Source of the DNA: Opitutaceae bacterium
Lineage (GTDB): Bacteria; Verrucomicrobiota; Verrucomicrobiia; Opitutales; Opitutaceae
NCBI GenBank assembly: GCA_031254955.1
Contig: JAIRTK010000140.1
Location: 1 to 6,227 of the forward strand
Direction of reading: 5' to 3'
Length of the DNA: 6,227 bases
Below are positions 4,861-6,227 of the stretch, one piece after another. Position 1 is the stretch's first letter, and every line of letters begins with the position of its first letter. The position numbers and the translations under genes are program-made. Under the pieces are notes generated by a model, which did not search any database, had not been told where the DNA came from, and worked only from the letters and a program-made list of their open reading frames with translations.

Positions 4861-5049
4861 TCAATCGGTCGTTTCTTCGGGTTCTTCGCTGTTTTGAATG
4901 GCGGGTTTGTTTTCAAGGGCCTCAAAGCGGCGCTCTACGAGGCGGAGCCGAGTGGCCTGACAAAGGCACAGGATGAGAGCGATGAGTTTTGTGCTTCTTG
5001 TGCTTCTTTGCGGCTCTTTTGCCACAAAGAATTGGTTGTTTTCAGACAT
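4861..5049 (-). CDS. Doubtful small ORF, 62 codons, unknown
   Basis: An ATG-initiated 62-codon ORF lies between aroC and the G3E-like gene on the same strand. I do not recognise the product. Its N-terminal third contains RSTRST, which is just the translation of a 9-bp periodic repeat (4990-5025). The middle has a short hydrophobic run (LIALILCLC), and the C-terminus is Glu-rich (RRFEALENK to EEPEETTD). There is no Shine-Dalgarno sequence: the bases before the ATG are T/C-rich. The last 35 codons look somewhat protein-like, so a decayed or novel small membrane-associated protein is possible. A chance ORF over repeats is more likely. Confidence 0.2.
   Translation of the reverse strand: MSENNQFFVAKEPQRSTRSTKLIALILCLCQATRLRLVERRFEALENKPAIQNSEEPEETTD
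4990..5025. repeat. 9-bp-phased repeat, four units
   Basis: The unit TGTGCTTCT occurs twice in tandem (4990-4998 and 4999-5007), followed by TTGCGGCTC and TTTTGCCAC. The 9-bp period encodes the RSTRST stretch of the doubtful ORF on the minus strand. Confidence 0.6.
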
Positions 5050-5070
5050 CGAAAATAGCGGGAAACTTTT

Positions 5071-5106
5071 CTTCGCGTCCTTCGCGTCCTCCGCGTCTTT
5101 CGCGGT
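5071..5106. repeat. 9-bp tandem repeat, four units, next to aroC
   Basis: The units are CTTCGCGTC, CTTCGCGTC, CTCCGCGTC and TTTCGCGGT. It is the best-preserved of the 9-bp arrays and ends 18 bases from the aroC stop codon. This type of intergenic repeat is familiar to me from several bacterial phyla, including Verrucomicrobia, but I cannot cite a named family. Confidence 0.7.
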
Positions 5107-5124
5107 TCCCCGTCCACTCCGATT

Positions 5125-6222
5125 TCAAAACCCGAATGTCCCGCGCTGCGCCTTTTGCCGCATCCAGTGATCGACCAGCACGAGCGCGGTCATCGCCTCG
5201 ACGATCGGCACCGCGCGCGGGACCACGCACGGGTCGTGACGCCCGCGCCCGGCCAGTTCCGTCTCCCTGCCGCGCGCATCGACGGTTTGCTGGCGTTGCA
5301 GGATCGTGGCGGTCGGCTTGAAGGCGGTGTTGAACCATATCTCCGCGCCGTTGCTGATGCCGCCCTGCACGCCGCCGGAGCGATTCGTCACCGTGCGCGC
5401 GCCGCCTTTGCCGTCGGGCGCGAAGCTGTCGTTGTGCTGCGAGCCTTTCAACGCCACCGCGCCGAACCCGCTCCCGATCTCGAAGCCTTTCGTCGCCGGC
5501 AGCGACAGCATGGCCTTGGCGAGGTCGGCTTCCAGCCGGTCAAACACCGGCTCGCCCAACCCAGCCGGCACGCCGCGCACGCGGCACCGCACCACGCCGC
5601 CGACCGAGTCGCCCTCGGCGCGCACGGCCTTGATGCGCTCGATCATCGCCGCCGCCGTCTCCTCATGCGGGCAGCGCACGGCATTCGCCTCGACCGCCGC
5701 CAGCGTCGGAAACTCCGCCGCCGCGTCCTCCGGCATCGCGATGTCGTGGATGCGCGTGACATGCGCGCGGATTTCCACGCCCGCCGTCGCGAGGATTTTT
5801 TTTGCGATGGCCCCGGCGGCGACGCGCCCGATGGTCTCGCGCGCCGAGCTGCGCCCGCCGCCGCGGTGGTCGCGGATGCCGTATTTCGCCTGGTAGGCGA
5901 AGTCGGCGTGCGACGGGCGGAATTTCTCGCGCATCTCGTCGTAGGCGCCGGGCCGCTGGTCGGTGTTGCGCACCAGCATGGCGATGGGCGCGCCCGTGGT
6001 CCTGCCCTCGAACACGCCCGACAAAATCTCCACCGAGTCGGCCTCCTTGCGCGGCGTCACGATGTCGCTCTGGCCGGGGCGCCGCCGGTCAAGCTCGGCC
6101 TGGATTTCCTCCGCCGTGACGGGCAGCAAGGGCGGACAACCGTCCACCACCACGCCGATCCCGGCCCCGTGGCTCTCGCCCCAAGTCGAGAGCGTGAAAA
6201 GTTTCCCAAAGCTGTTTGCCAT
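5125..6222 (-). CDS. aroC: Chorismate synthase
   Basis: Chorismate synthase catalyses the last step of the shikimate pathway in the cytoplasm: it converts 5-enolpyruvylshikimate-3-phosphate to chorismate, using reduced FMN. The 365-residue product has the usual full length and carries the family signatures in order. These are GESHG (15-19, catalytic His18), DGCPP (28-32), RRRPGQ (46-51), RPSHAD (102-107, second catalytic His105), the RSSARET FMN/substrate-binding stretch (124-130), GDSVGG (205-210), KGFEIGSGF (245-253), [11 protein letters not shown] (282-292) and [17 protein letters not shown] (328-344, with the catalytic Asp330). The ATG start gives the canonical N-terminus ([19 protein letters not shown]). 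Only five bases lie upstream in the window, so the ribosome binding site and promoter cannot be seen. No hairpin with a T-tract follows the TGA stop; 9-bp repeats begin within about 20 bases of it. The identification is essentially certain. Confidence 0.98.
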   Translation of the reverse strand: MANSFGKLFTLSTWGESHGAGIGVVVDGCPPLLPVTAEEIQAELDRRRPGQSDIVTPRKEADSVEILSGVFEGRTTGAPIAMLVRNTDQRPGAYDEMREKFRPSHADFAYQAKYGIRDHRGGGRSSARETIGRVAAGAIAKKILATAGVEIRAHVTRIHDIAMPEDAAAEFPTLAAVEANAVRCPHEETAAAMIERIKAVRAEGDSVGGVVRCRVRGVPAGLGEPVFDRLEADLAKAMLSLPATKGFEIGSGFGAVALKGSQHNDSFAPDGKGGARTVTNRSGGVQGGISNGAEIWFNTAFKPTATILQRQQTVDARGRETELAGRGRHDPCVVPRAVPIVEAMTALVLVDHWMRQKAQRGTFGF

Positions 6223-6227
6223 CGCAA

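Larger units (their letters stand above)
4797..5124. other. Interval between aroC and the G3E-like gene
   Basis: This 328-base gap contains three 9-bp-phased repeats (4827-4853, 4990-5025, 5071-5106) and the doubtful ORF 4861-5049. No intrinsic terminator for aroC and no convincing promoter for the G3E-like gene were found. Confidence 0.6.

Noticed and set aside
4179..4976. 265-codon plus-strand ORF
   Set aside because: Antisense shadow of the G3E-like gene, extending into repeat DNA.

Overview
This is a GC-rich bacterial chromosomal segment with four confident protein genes, all on the minus strand. In transcription order they are chorismate synthase (aroC, 5125-6222), a divergent G3E/CobW-like P-loop protein (3990-4796), a galactose-mutarotase-fold protein (2521-3444) and a TatA-type translocase subunit with a very long acidic tail (1117-1848). 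The combination of gene types, the TatA sequence style and the many palindromic and 9-bp-periodic intergenic repeats suggests Verrucomicrobia, perhaps Opitutaceae. That placement is inference from recollection, because there is no rRNA or other marker in the window.

The genes do not form a tight operon. They are separated by 328, 545 and 672 non-coding bases, and these gaps are filled with repeats. Positions 1-1116 hold no convincing gene. They carry a 19-bp direct repeat at the left edge, then a mosaic of hairpin modules punctuated by seven copies of a 15-bp motif (ATTNGGAAANGGTAT, both orientations, 162-832). Positions 1849-2520 hold a second, degraded copy of one hairpin module (2086-2241) and several 9-bp-phased repeats. 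Positions 3445-3989 hold a short remnant of an IS110-family transposase that appears to have been broken up by palindromic elements, plus a second copy of another hairpin module. Positions 4797-5124 hold more 9-bp-phased repeats and one doubtful 62-codon ORF.

The genes have unrelated roles: aromatic amino acid precursor synthesis (aroC), sugar anomer interconversion (mutarotase), folded-protein export (TatA) and an unknown nucleotide-binding-like role (the G3E-like protein). Nothing indicates that they act together. The most unusual content is the modular palindromic repeat system, in which distinct hairpin cores sit between copies of one shared border motif. It looks like a family of small non-autonomous mobile elements (MITE- or REP-like). 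No mobilising enzyme is encoded here, so this remains a hypothesis.
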